Part shown: positions 25,069 to 33,387 of the stretch, in pieces
Numbering within the stretch: the stretch's first letter is position 1
How the letters are laid out: every line of letters starts with the position of its first letter
Source: SG8-30 sp963710135
GTDB taxonomy: Bacteria > Pseudomonadota > Gammaproteobacteria > Steroidobacterales > Steroidobacteraceae
Reading direction: 5' to 3'
Assembly (NCBI GenBank): GCA_963710135.1
Contig: CAVPYY010000006.1
Location: 1,291,638-1,355,637 of the forward strand
DNA: 64,000 bases
Position numbers and translations under genes: made by a program
The notes under the pieces: generated by a model
Database searches by the model: none
What the model saw: the letters and a program-made list of their open reading frames with translations, nothing else
Told to the model about the DNA's origin: nothing

Positions 25069-27618
25069 TCAGAACCGGTACTTCAGGCGAAGCGCCCAGC
25101 GCCGCGGCGGATTGATGTAGGTGTAGTTCGACAGCGTCGACTGCGGGAAGCTCTCGTCCGAGCAGTTGTCGCAGGACAGCGCGGCCTGCCAGGCCCCGCC
25201 CGGGCTGGCGAGGGTCAGGCTCGCGTTCAGCAACGTGTGCGACTCGGAGAACGAACCCAGCCGGAACGCGCCGTCGCGGCCCAGGTTGAGTACACCGGCA
25301 GAATTCTCCCAAGCGCTGAGGTTGGCGGTACCCACCTCGGAGTCAGCCGTGTACAGGACATTCAGGGCCGGCGTCAGCCGCCACTCACCGAGCCGCAATT
25401 CGTATGAGCCACCGACGGCGAGCGTCAACTCGGGACTGCGCACCGGCGTGCTGATGCTGCCGTCGGTCCGCACCAGGCCGTTGGTGCAATTGCTGCCGGC
25501 GCGGGCCAGCGGCGTGCGCGCGTCGCCGAGCGGCGACGCCGCCCCGGACAGCGCCGCGAGACACTCGGCCTGCTGCGCGTTCACCGAGCGGCGGTTGTAG
25601 CTGTCGACGTTCGGCGCGTTACGGTCGATCTTGTACTTGATGTCCTGGTAGCCGAGCGACATGTTCAGCCGCAGCGCGTCGCCGACGAGCGCCTGCAACT
25701 CGATCTCAATGCCGGTGTTTTCCATGTCCGCAAGGTTGCCGGTCACGAACGAGAGCGCGCCGGTCGGGCTGACGGACGCCGTCCCGCCCTGGAATCCATC
25801 GGTCTCCTGCAGGAAGCCGGTGACGTTCAGACGCAGACGACGGTCGAACCACTCCGTCTTGGCGCCCACCTCGTACGACCAGACCTTCTCGGGGTCGAAT
25901 GGCAACAGCAGCCGTACCGAGGTTGCCCGTGCGCCCATCGAACCGGACTTGAAGCCGCGGGTCGCCGACGCGAACAGCAGCATGTCGTCACTGGGCGCGT
26001 AGTCGAGGGCGATGCGTGGGGTCCAGAGCCTGGTCTTCTGCGACAGCGGGATGTCGACCCCCGGTGTCGCCGGATTCTGGTCGATGTCGACGTTAACGAA
26101 GTTTGCGGAGTCCAGGCAGGTGGCTGGCAGCGGGCTAACCTGGCACTGCGGCCGATTGTCGGAGAACGCGAAGTCCTTGGTCTCGTCGGTATAGCGCACA
26201 CCGGCCGTGAACTTCGAGCGATCGGTCAGCGCAAAGTCGAACTGCGCATAACCCGCCCAGGCTTCCGTGTCGTTCTGCACGATGCGGTCGGCCAGGAGCA
26301 GGATCGTTCCCGTCGGCAGCGTGAAGATGTCGGCGAAATCCGAGTCATTCTTCTCGTTGTAGTAGTAGAGCCCGGCCACGTAGCTCACGCGGTCGTCCCA
26401 CAGGTTGCCCGTCGCCTTGATTTCCTGCGTGAACTGTTTGCTCTCGGCGATGTTTGCCAGCACGAACCCGCCGGAAGTCAGGCCCAGCACCGGTCGATCG
26501 AGGATGATGTTGTTCGCAACGTTGTAGGTGGTCGGCAGGCCCGACACCGGATCATCGGCGAAGCCGAAGGCAGGCGCCTGGCGACCATCGAAGAAATCGA
26601 GCATGTAGTCCTGCTCGGTCTTGACGTAGCCGGTGATGAACTCAATGCCGGCCCCCGCGATGGGGAACTGGAAGTTCGATTCGACCAGCGTGACCTTGGT
26701 CTCCGCGCCCAGCGGGATGCGGTCCTTGCCGTTGGCGATCACCACGCTGCCGAACTGGCTCTGCCCGCCGTTGCGATTGACCAGCCCGGTGCTGACATAG
26801 CGGCTACCGCAGCGGGACGGATTCGACGGGTCGCAATCGAAGTTGAGTATGTTGGTGTCCTCAACGTCGGTATAGAGAACCGAAAGATCCCAGTCGACGC
26901 TATCCGTGAGGGCCGCGGTCATCGCAGCACGCACACCGAACGACTCCTCGCCGTTCAGCGTCTCGCCGGTAGTAATGTTGTCGACGTAGCCGTCATTCTC
27001 CCGATAGAAGGCAGTGAACTTCGTCAGTACACGATCGCTCACCGGAACATCGATGGAGCCGCTGAGGCCGAGGGCGCTCCAGCTGCCCGTCGAAGCCTCC
27101 AGGTAACCCCCGAGCTCGGTGCCGGGACGCTTCATGATGGTACGAATGGCGCCCCCGGTCGTATTCCGGCCGAACAGCGTGCCTTGCGGACCGCGCAGCA
27201 CTTCCACGCGTTCCACGTCGAGAAAGGCCAGGTTGTTGGCGGTCTGGCGCGAGATGTAGATATTGTCGATGTACGTCCCGACCGGAGGGTCCTGAGTGGC
27301 CAGTGACTCCGTCGTTCCCTGTCCGCGCAGGAAATAGGTCGCCGCCGAGCCGAGGCCGACGTTGTTCATGGCCATGAGGTTCGGCACCAGCTGGGCCACC
27401 TGCAGTGCCCGAGTGATGTCCTGCCGCTCCAGGTCGACCGACGAGAATGTGGAAATCCCGATCGGCACGTCTTGCGCCGACTCGGTGCGCCGCTGGGCGG
27501 TCACCACGACCTCCTCCAGACCGACCACCCCGGTCGGGCCGCTGGTCGACTGGGCGCTGGCGGCCGCGGCGGTCAGTGCCGCCGTCACATATCCGATAGC
27601 GAGAAAGGTCTTCTTCAC
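25069..27618 (-). CDS. TonB-dependent receptor
   Basis: The 849-residue outer-membrane receptor has a signal peptide ('MKKTFLAIGYVTAALTAAAA'), the TonB-box-like 'LEEVVVTAQRR', a plug domain ('VEVLRGPQGTLFGRNTTGGA') and a 22-strand barrel ending in an aromatic residue ('RRWALRLKYRF'). The style matches Sphingomonad/gammaproteobacterial IroN-like receptors. GTG 27618 is chosen because AGGGGG lies about nine bases upstream and the resulting signal peptide is good. It is followed by the M24 peptidase and lipoprotein genes on the same strand, suggesting import of peptide-like compounds. The substrate is unknown. Confidence 0.93.
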   Translation of the reverse strand: MKKTFLAIGYVTAALTAAAASAQSTSGPTGVVGLEEVVVTAQRRTESAQDVPIGISTFSSVDLERQDITRALQVAQLVPNLMAMNNVGLGSAATYFLRGQGTTESLATQDPPVGTYIDNIYISRQTANNLAFLDVERVEVLRGPQGTLFGRNTTGGAIRTIMKRPGTELGGYLEASTGSWSALGLSGSIDVPVSDRVLTKFTAFYRENDGYVDNITTGETLNGEESFGVRAAMTAALTDSVDWDLSVLYTDVEDTNILNFDCDPSNPSRCGSRYVSTGLVNRNGGQSQFGSVVIANGKDRIPLGAETKVTLVESNFQFPIAGAGIEFITGYVKTEQDYMLDFFDGRQAPAFGFADDPVSGLPTTYNVANNIILDRPVLGLTSGGFVLANIAESKQFTQEIKATGNLWDDRVSYVAGLYYYNEKNDSDFADIFTLPTGTILLLADRIVQNDTEAWAGYAQFDFALTDRSKFTAGVRYTDETKDFAFSDNRPQCQVSPLPATCLDSANFVNVDIDQNPATPGVDIPLSQKTRLWTPRIALDYAPSDDMLLFASATRGFKSGSMGARATSVRLLLPFDPEKVWSYEVGAKTEWFDRRLRLNVTGFLQETDGFQGGTASVSPTGALSFVTGNLADMENTGIEIELQALVGDALRLNMSLGYQDIKYKIDRNAPNVDSYNRRSVNAQQAECLAALSGAASPLGDARTPLARAGSNCTNGLVRTDGSISTPVRSPELTLAVGGSYELRLGEWRLTPALNVLYTADSEVGTANLSAWENSAGVLNLGRDGAFRLGSFSESHTLLNASLTLASPGGAWQAALSCDNCSDESFPQSTLSNYTYINPPRRWALRLKYRF

Positions 27619-27920
27619 GTTCTGCGTCCCCCTGGGTGATCCCGATCCCTTGTCTGGCCCGTCGTCCGCCGGCGCTGCAGCGATCCACGCCCGGGCACGA
27701 AGAGCCTCCGACGCGCTCGATCCTATTTCCATGTTTTTCAGTGCCCTAGGAGTTTTTCGCGAATGGCGCGGCTTTTTCGCAACCGATCAGACGCCACACG
27801 GCACTGCCGCGCGAAGGAGCATTCGCGATTCGTGACTGGGCAGGGCCAGACGACGCGCGGTAGGCACGCTGGCCGCGCAACCGGGTTGCCGGTGCGGCTG
27901 TGGGGAAGGCGATGGGACGG
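27619..27920. other. intergenic region upstream of the TonB-dependent receptor
   Basis: These 302 bases lie between the start of the receptor gene and the 3' end of the serine hydrolase gene, both on the minus strand. They must contain the receptor's promoter. A plus-strand frame opening at 27763 runs through but has poor composition and no ribosome binding site, so I do not call a gene. Confidence 0.45.
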
Positions 27921-29072
27921 CTATCGGTCCGGTCGAGCGGGCGCCGCCGCCGCAATCGCCCGCTGCAGTGCCCCACGGGTGAGGCCGCGCAGGGCATCCC
28001 TGCCGAGTGTATCCGTCATGGCGCCGACGACCGTCACGTCAACGGCCGGGCAATGCCAGGCAAGGGTGCCCCAGAAACCTTCGTGCCCATAGCAGGCGAC
28101 GCCGTCGATGGTGATTTCGCTGAGCCCCATGCCATAGCCGCCCTCGCCGGACTCCAGGCTCTGCACCGACATCACGCGCATCACATCGAGCGTCGCAGGC
28201 CGGCGAAACACCTGGCCCTGCAGCAGCGCCCGGTAGAAGCGGGCGATGTCCTCCAGGTTGGACACCAGCCCGCCGCCGCCGAACAGGTCGGAGGACGGAT
28301 CGAGGTCTTCGGTATCCATGCCTTCCATGTATTGATGCGCACGCGGCGGCGCGCCGGCAGGCACCGGGTCCAGGCTCTCGAACCATGTGGTCTCTATCCC
28401 CAGCCTAGCGAACCCGATGAGTTCGCTCACCGCCCGGCTCATCGGCCGGCCGCTAACGACTTCGAGCATCTCGCCGAGCAGGATGTAGCCGGTGTCGCTG
28501 TAGTGGTACACCTCGCCGGGCTCCCCATAGCCCTCACCGTCCGTCATCGCGAGTTGCAGTTGCTCGGCGCGGGTCCAGCGATGCGCCGGGTCGGACACGA
28601 CGCGGTCGAGATAGGACGCGCTGGCCGCGAAGTCGAACAACCCGCTCGTATGCTGCAACAGCATGCGCGGCGTCATCCGGGATGGCTGGTAGCCCCCGCG
28701 TTCGAGCGTCGCGAGCGACTCGGGGCGCAGGTAGCGGCCGATCGGCGCGTCCAGGTCGAGCCGGTCGTCTTCGGCGAGGCGCAGGATGGCGGCGGCGATG
28801 TAGGTCTTGGTGTTGCTCGCGACGCGCAATGTCTGCTCGGGCCGCAACGCCGCGCCGGACGTCACGTCCGACCGGCCGACGGCCTGGCTGAACGTGAAGC
28901 CGGCCGCCGGCATGTCGACCCGCAGCATGGCCCCCGGAACCGGCGCCGCAGCGGCCTGGACCTGCAGCAGGCCCGACAACTCCTGTGCCAGTCCGTCTGT
29001 GCCGCGGGCCGTCGCCGATCCGCTCGTCGAGGCTCCGGCCAGACAGATTGTCGCAATGAGAAACCGGCGCAT
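27921..29072 (-). CDS. secreted serine hydrolase (beta-lactamase/CubicO class C-like)
   Basis: The 383-residue product has a signal peptide ('RRFLIATICLAGASTSGSA') and the class C penicillin-binding fold. The nucleophile motif is S-N-T-K ('LRVASNTKTYIAAAILRLAE'), the second motif is 'YHYSDTGYILLGEMLE' (Tyr-Ser), and the third region is 'CYGHEGFWGTLAW' (His in place of KTG). It would be a periplasmic D-Ala-D-Ala carboxypeptidase-like or esterase enzyme. The start at ATG 29072 is chosen because the frame upstream to 29885 is GC-rich and antisense to the CPBP gene. It is divergent from the CPBP protease gene. Confidence 0.9.
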   Translation of the reverse strand: MRRFLIATICLAGASTSGSATARGTDGLAQELSGLLQVQAAAAPVPGAMLRVDMPAAGFTFSQAVGRSDVTSGAALRPEQTLRVASNTKTYIAAAILRLAEDDRLDLDAPIGRYLRPESLATLERGGYQPSRMTPRMLLQHTSGLFDFAASASYLDRVVSDPAHRWTRAEQLQLAMTDGEGYGEPGEVYHYSDTGYILLGEMLEVVSGRPMSRAVSELIGFARLGIETTWFESLDPVPAGAPPRAHQYMEGMDTEDLDPSSDLFGGGGLVSNLEDIARFYRALLQGQVFRRPATLDVMRVMSVQSLESGEGGYGMGLSEITIDGVACYGHEGFWGTLAWHCPAVDVTVVGAMTDTLGRDALRGLTRGALQRAIAAAAPARPDR

Positions 29073-29243
29073 CTTCAACCCGCTGATCAGCCTGTGCCGC
29101 GGACACCGTGCCAGATCCTGGCGCGGCTGCCAAATCCGCCGGGCCGAAGGGCATGTCGCAGCCTGCGTCGGAGACACCGAATAGTCAGTGCGGGACTTGG
29201 ACGATAACTTTGGCGACAACGTCGAGACCTTTCGATCCGCACC

Positions 29244-30077
29244 ATGACCCGCAAGACCCTGCTGACGTTCTTCGCGCTGTCGTTCGGACTCACCTGGGGT
29301 CTCGCAGCGCTCCTCGTGCTGTTCACGCCGCAGGTGGAGGCACTGTTCGGCCCGGTCAGCTACACCAACCCGTTGTTCATCCTGGCGGTGTATTCGCCCG
29401 GCATCGCGGGCATATTCCTCGTCTGGCGCCACTACGGACTCGGCGGTCTCGGCCGCTTTTTCCGTCGCCTGCTGTGGTGGCGCATGCCGCCCGGCTGGTG
29501 GGCCCTGCTGGCGCTGGGCATTCCCGGCGTCTTCTACGCCGGCGCCGTGCTCAAAGGCACGGCCTTCGCTCCGTTTCCGTTCGCGCCCTGGTACGGCATT
29601 CTGCCGGCACTGCTGACCGCGTTGCTGATCGGGCCGATCGAGGAGTTCGGCTGGCGCGGCGTCGCGCTGCCGCTCATGCAGCGGCATATGGCGCCGTTCT
29701 GGGCAGGCCTGCTGCTCGGCATCATCTGGGCCCTTTGGCACATCCCTGCTTTCCTGCTGAGCGGCACGCCGCAGAGCGCCTGGTCGTTCCCGGCGTTCTT
29801 CGCCGGCGTGGTCGCGATGTCGGTGATCCTCACGCCGATGTTCAATGCCGCGCGCGGCAGCCTGCTGGTCGCCGTACTGTTTCATTTCCAGGCCAACGGC
29901 CCTGCCTGGCCGGACGCGCAGCCCTTCGATGCGCCGCTGTTCGTCCTGCTCGCCGTCATCGTCGTGTGGTTCAACCGCCGCACGATGTTCCGTCGCGCCG
30001 GCGCGGCGATGGACGTCGTGATGACACGACCCCCTGAAAGGGCCGTCGGTCAGGTCACTGCTGGCGCGAAAACCTGA
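29244..30077 (+). CDS. CPBP family intramembrane metalloprotease
   Basis: The 277-residue protein has about eight membrane helices and the Abi/CPBP motifs 'GPIEEFGWRGVALP' (Glu-Glu...Arg), 'WALWHIPAFLL' (Trp-His) and 'AVLFHFQAN' (His in the third motif). Such proteins are glutamic-type or metal intramembrane proteases with roles in prenylated-protein processing, bacteriocin immunity or anti-sigma cleavage. No target is apparent nearby. It overlaps the convergent membrane-protein gene by 28 bases. Confidence 0.9.
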   Translation: MTRKTLLTFFALSFGLTWGLAALLVLFTPQVEALFGPVSYTNPLFILAVYSPGIAGIFLVWRHYGLGGLGRFFRRLLWWRMPPGWWALLALGIPGVFYAGAVLKGTAFAPFPFAPWYGILPALLTALLIGPIEEFGWRGVALPLMQRHMAPFWAGLLLGIIWALWHIPAFLLSGTPQSAWSFPAFFAGVVAMSVILTPMFNAARGSLLVAVLFHFQANGPAWPDAQPFDAPLFVLLAVIVVWFNRRTMFRRAGAAMDVVMTRPPERAVGQVTAGAKT

Positions 30078-30487
30078 ACCAGGCGCCAGGCGGCGACCAC
30101 GACCAGCGCAGCGGCCAGCATGGCGATGACGGCGAAGCCCTGCAGCACTCTACCGCGCTGGCCCGCGGCGGCACCGGCCAGGATGAGGGTGTCGCGAATG
30201 ACCGGGGTGCCAGGCAGCGGGAATCGACCGGCGGCCATGATTTTTTGACCCAGGCGCCACAGATAGGCGCCGAGGATCGCCAGGGAAACGGCACTGGCAC
30301 CGAGCGTCAGGCGCAGCACGACAAGCGCCTGGTCGATCGCCTCGGCTGGCGGCAAGGCGTCGAGCCCGGCAAGCCAGCGTCGCATCGCGAGCATGGCCAG
30401 GCATCCGCCAAGAGCCACGATCAGCAGTATCACGATCGCCTGGCGGCGCCCGCCCGGATCGGCGCGCTGGATGTCCATTCGATACAT
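30050..30487 (-). CDS. hypothetical inner-membrane protein, three helices
   Basis: The 145-residue product has hydrophobic segments at about 18-33, 65-82 and 115-137, with a basic N-terminus ('DIQRADPGGRRQAIV'). I recognise no family. The start may be ATG 30487 or ATG 30478; AGG lies close to the first and about 11 bases before the second. The gene is convergent with the CPBP protease (28-base overlap). Its length and helix pattern make a real protein likely. Confidence 0.65.
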   Translation of the reverse strand: MYRMDIQRADPGGRRQAIVILLIVALGGCLAMLAMRRWLAGLDALPPAEAIDQALVVLRLTLGASAVSLAILGAYLWRLGQKIMAAGRFPLPGTPVIRDTLILAGAAAGQRGRVLQGFAVIAMLAAALVVVAAWRLVQVFAPAVT

Positions 30488-30608
30488 TACCTGGCGTGCT
30501 GGAGCCTTTAATCATGCCCGATCCGCACCAGGCGCGCCGTGGGCCACGGCTCACTATGCCCTGACCCACGACGCTGCTGCACCCACCCATGCACGGGCTG
30601 TCAGTCGC

Positions 30609-31604
30609 CTAGAACACCTGGATGTCGACCAGCACCTCCCGCTCGCCCGTCTCGGGCTTCAGGGTCAGAATCTTGCCGATGCCCTGCAGGTAGAACTTGT
30701 TCTCCAGCACATCCGGCTCGACGGGGGTGAACTCGTCGGTCACCAGGCACGTGCTGCTGCACGATGCATACGGCGACTCGGCTGAGCCCGCGAGACTGGT
30801 GATGCGTGCCAGGTCCTCGGCGTCGCCGAGAAAGAATTCCTGCCGATAGGCGTCGCCAACCTGCGGCGCGGCGAACATCACGATCCCAGGCTTGGCGCTA
30901 TCGACGCCCGCACGCCATGAGCCTTCCAGGTCAACCAGGACGCCGTCTTCATAATTGCGCGCGATCTCGCCGAAGTACCACACGTTACCTTGCACGTCCT
31001 GTGCGAAGTAGTCGTCGGTGTCCTCGATCAGGTCACCGGACTCCGAGTCCCGCACCACGTCGCGCACGACGATGCACTCAACGCCCTCGAGCTCGAGGGT
31101 GTCACGGGTGACCTCCACCACGACACTCTCCCCGGCAGCCTCGTTCTCATACACATAGCGCGTGCCGGGCACCAGCGGCAGATAGCTGTTCGGGGCGACG
31201 TCGCCGCCGACTGCAAGCGGGTTCACGAAGTTCTCCGGATCGATCTCGGGATCGTAGGGCGCCTGGCCGATTTCGGCACAGACTTCCTCGCGCGCATTGA
31301 ACTGCTCGCCACACTCCTTTCGCGCCGCTCGCCAGTCTGCCAGCGCCTCTTCGCGGCAGTCGCGTTGCTCGTCGCGATCGGAGAGATTGGTGCAGTTGCC
31401 AATCGCGATCCAGTAGCCGTCGGCCACCTCATTGCCGCAGGCCAGCCTGGCGGCAGCCGAGGTGGTCGAGCACGCCTTCGGGCCGTGCCGGCCATTGCCG
31501 TAACCACCGGCAACGGCCGCCCCGGATGCGGCCACGGCCGCCACGGCAGCCACCAGGAGCATCGCCGCCCGCCGTGCATCGTCCCTGTAGAACTTTGATT
31601 TCAT
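30609..31604 (-). CDS. secreted hypothetical protein, Cys-rich N-terminal half
   Basis: The 331-residue product has a signal peptide (about residues 12-32, 'AAMLLVAAVAAVAASGAA'). A Cys-containing helical region follows ('CSTTSAAARLACGNEVADGY', 'CREEALADWRAARKECGEQF'), then a beta-rich region starting 'NSYLPLVPGTRYVYENEA' that recurs in secreted hypothetical proteins. 'VVRDVVRDSESGDLIEDTDD' and 'FAQDVQGNVWYFGE' are typical of that family. AGGAG lies five bases upstream of ATG 31604. The role is unknown, and the protein is periplasmic or extracellular. It is divergent from the ECF sigma operon. Confidence 0.75.
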   Translation of the reverse strand: MKSKFYRDDARRAAMLLVAAVAAVAASGAAVAGGYGNGRHGPKACSTTSAAARLACGNEVADGYWIAIGNCTNLSDRDEQRDCREEALADWRAARKECGEQFNAREEVCAEIGQAPYDPEIDPENFVNPLAVGGDVAPNSYLPLVPGTRYVYENEAAGESVVVEVTRDTLELEGVECIVVRDVVRDSESGDLIEDTDDYFAQDVQGNVWYFGEIARNYEDGVLVDLEGSWRAGVDSAKPGIVMFAAPQVGDAYRQEFFLGDAEDLARITSLAGSAESPYASCSSTCLVTDEFTPVEPDVLENKFYLQGIGKILTLKPETGEREVLVDIQVF

Positions 31605-31743
31605 TGGTATCTCCTTGCATCACGATCGTTCGCCACCTAGGTTGGACGAACTGGCGGCGGGGTATCACTCGACGATCGCGTGTTTCGAAGGAACCGCCGC
31701 CGCCGTACGTCTAATGGTGAATGGCACTGGGCGAGGACCAGCT

Positions 31744-32382
31744 TTGACAGAGGCGGTGCACGTTGACCACGCGATCGCAAGGCGCATTCTCGGCGGCGAC
31801 CGGGATGCGTTCAGGCAGCTGTTTGACCAGTACTTCCCGCGCCTGTACCGCTACGCGCTGGCGCGCCTGGACGGCGACCACGACGGCGCGCAGGAGGTCG
31901 TGCAGTTGACCTTCTGCAAAGCCATCGAGCGTCTCGATAGCTATCGGGGCGAGGCGGCGCTGTACACGTGGTTCCAGCAGGTTTGTCGCAACACGCTGCT
32001 GGACTACTGCCGCGCCAATCAGCGGCGGCGGCACCTGGTGTTGCCGCTGGAGGAGCGGCCCGACGTCCGCGCCATACTCGACACGATCGCCGCGCCGGTC
32101 GCCGGGGAGCCCGAGCACCAGGCGTGGCGGGTCGACGTGCAACGTCTGGTGCAGGCCACGGTCGATGCGCTGCCGGATCGGTACGGCGAGGTGCTGGAGT
32201 TGAAATATGTCGACGGCCTGGCGGTCAAGCAGATTGCCCAGCGCATGGCGCTGACCGACAAGGCCGCCGAATCACTGCTGGCGCGCGCGCGTGAAGCGTT
32301 TCGTGCCGCGATTACCGAGATGGCCGGCACGCCGGGCGCGCTGGATCCACCTGGTACCTCCAGCGGGGTGTACACCGCATGA
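31744..32382 (+). CDS. ECF RNA polymerase sigma factor
   Basis: The 212-residue product has sigma-70 region 2 ('FRQLFDQYFPRLYRYALARL', 'AQEVVQLTFCKAIERLDSY', 'YTWFQQVCRNTLLDYCR') and region 4 ('ALPDRYGEVLELKYVDGLAV', 'KQIAQRMALTDKAAESLLAR'). The TTG at 31744 is favoured because AGGA lies six bases upstream. The ATG at 31714 has no ribosome binding site, and GTG 31756 is another option. Its stop overlaps the FecR start (ATGA). As in FecI-type modules it should direct transcription of the following genes when the FecR partner releases it. Confidence 0.85.
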   Translation: MTEAVHVDHAIARRILGGDRDAFRQLFDQYFPRLYRYALARLDGDHDGAQEVVQLTFCKAIERLDSYRGEAALYTWFQQVCRNTLLDYCRANQRRRHLVLPLEERPDVRAILDTIAAPVAGEPEHQAWRVDVQRLVQATVDALPDRYGEVLELKYVDGLAVKQIAQRMALTDKAAESLLARAREAFRAAITEMAGTPGALDPPGTSSGVYTA

Positions 32383-33374
32383 ACCAAGACAATCGGGAAG
32401 ACAAGATGAATGACACGGTCGCGACGCTGGTACGGGCGGCCGGACGCCGCAGCGCTCCACCCGACATTGCCTACCAGACTGTCCTGGCAGCTGCCGAGTC
32501 CGTGCTGGATGCCAAGCTGCGATCGCGCCGCAGGCGGCGTATCGGCGCCTGGCTGGGTGCCGCGGCGGCGACGCTGGTCGCTGCGCTCGCACTGATGACC
32601 CAGATGTCCGAGCCCACGGCGCCCGCCGTGGTGGTTGCGCGCATGGATCGCGTAGACGGAATCGTCGAAACCCGCGTCCGCGGCGCCAGCGCCTGGAACG
32701 CGGTGGTCGCGGATGGGCGGCGGCTGATGTCCGGCACGCGTCTGCGTACCCGGTCCGCTGCCGGCGCGGGGCTCATCCTGGACTCCGGCGTCTCGGTGCG
32801 CATTGCCGCCGATACCGAAGTGGTGCTGCGCGAAGCTGCCGGCATAGAGCTCCTGCAAGGTGTGGTCTACGCGGACACCGATGGATCCGATTCGGGACGG
32901 CTGGTGGTGATGACGCCCGCCGGCGCCGTGCACGACGTCGGCACCCAGTTCGAGGTGCGCTACGTCGATGCAGCGCTGCGGCTGCGCGTGCGCGAGGGCC
33001 GGGTGCTGCTGCAGCGCGAATCCGATCGTCTGGTTGCCTCCGCCGGCGAACAGCTCGCCGTCACGCCGCAGGGCGAGTACGAGCGCGCCGCGCTTGCGCC
33101 CGAGCATCCGGACTGGGCCTGGGCAGAGACGTTGGCCCCGGCGCCGACCATCGATGGCCGGCCCGTGTCATTCCTGCTGGAGTGGGTTGCGCGCGAGACC
33201 GGGCGTCGTGTGCAGTACCGCGACGAGACCACGGCTACGGCCGCCTCCAGCACGGTGCTGCACGGCAAGGTGGGACACCTCACACCGCTGGCCGCGCTGG
33301 ATGTCATGCTGGCGACCACGGACCTGGCCTACACCTTGAGGGACGACGGTACAATCGAGGTCCATCAGAAGTAG
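32379..33374 (+). CDS. FecR-family sigma-factor regulator with C-terminal STN-like domain
   Basis: The 331-residue product has a cytoplasmic N-terminus, one membrane helix (about residues 57-75, 'GAWLGAAAATLVAALALM'), a periplasmic FecR domain ('GIVETRVRGASAWNAV', 'GTRLRTRSAAGAGLILDSG', 'TPAGAVHDVGTQFEVRYV') and a C-terminal secretin/STN-like domain ('EWVARETGRRVQYRD', 'LHGKVGHLTPLAALDVML'). It would receive the signal from the outer-membrane receptor and control the ECF sigma factor. It overlaps the sigma gene by four bases and is 13 bases before the TBDR gene, so the three form one operon. Confidence 0.88.
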   Translation: MNQDNREDKMNDTVATLVRAAGRRSAPPDIAYQTVLAAAESVLDAKLRSRRRRRIGAWLGAAAATLVAALALMTQMSEPTAPAVVVARMDRVDGIVETRVRGASAWNAVVADGRRLMSGTRLRTRSAAGAGLILDSGVSVRIAADTEVVLREAAGIELLQGVVYADTDGSDSGRLVVMTPAGAVHDVGTQFEVRYVDAALRLRVREGRVLLQRESDRLVASAGEQLAVTPQGEYERAALAPEHPDWAWAETLAPAPTIDGRPVSFLLEWVARETGRRVQYRDETTATAASSTVLHGKVGHLTPLAALDVMLATTDLAYTLRDDGTIEVHQK

Positions 33375-33387
33375 GGCCGCCGCCCGG

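Noticed and set aside
27763..28092. Plus-strand ORF of 109 aa upstream of the serine hydrolase region
   Set aside because: It has no ribosome binding site, has Arg-rich low-complexity composition and overlaps the 3' end of a well-supported gene.
31690..31713. ECF-type promoter GGAACC ... CGTCTA upstream of the sigma gene
   Set aside because: The spacer is 12 bases, shorter than the usual 15-17, so it is not convincing.
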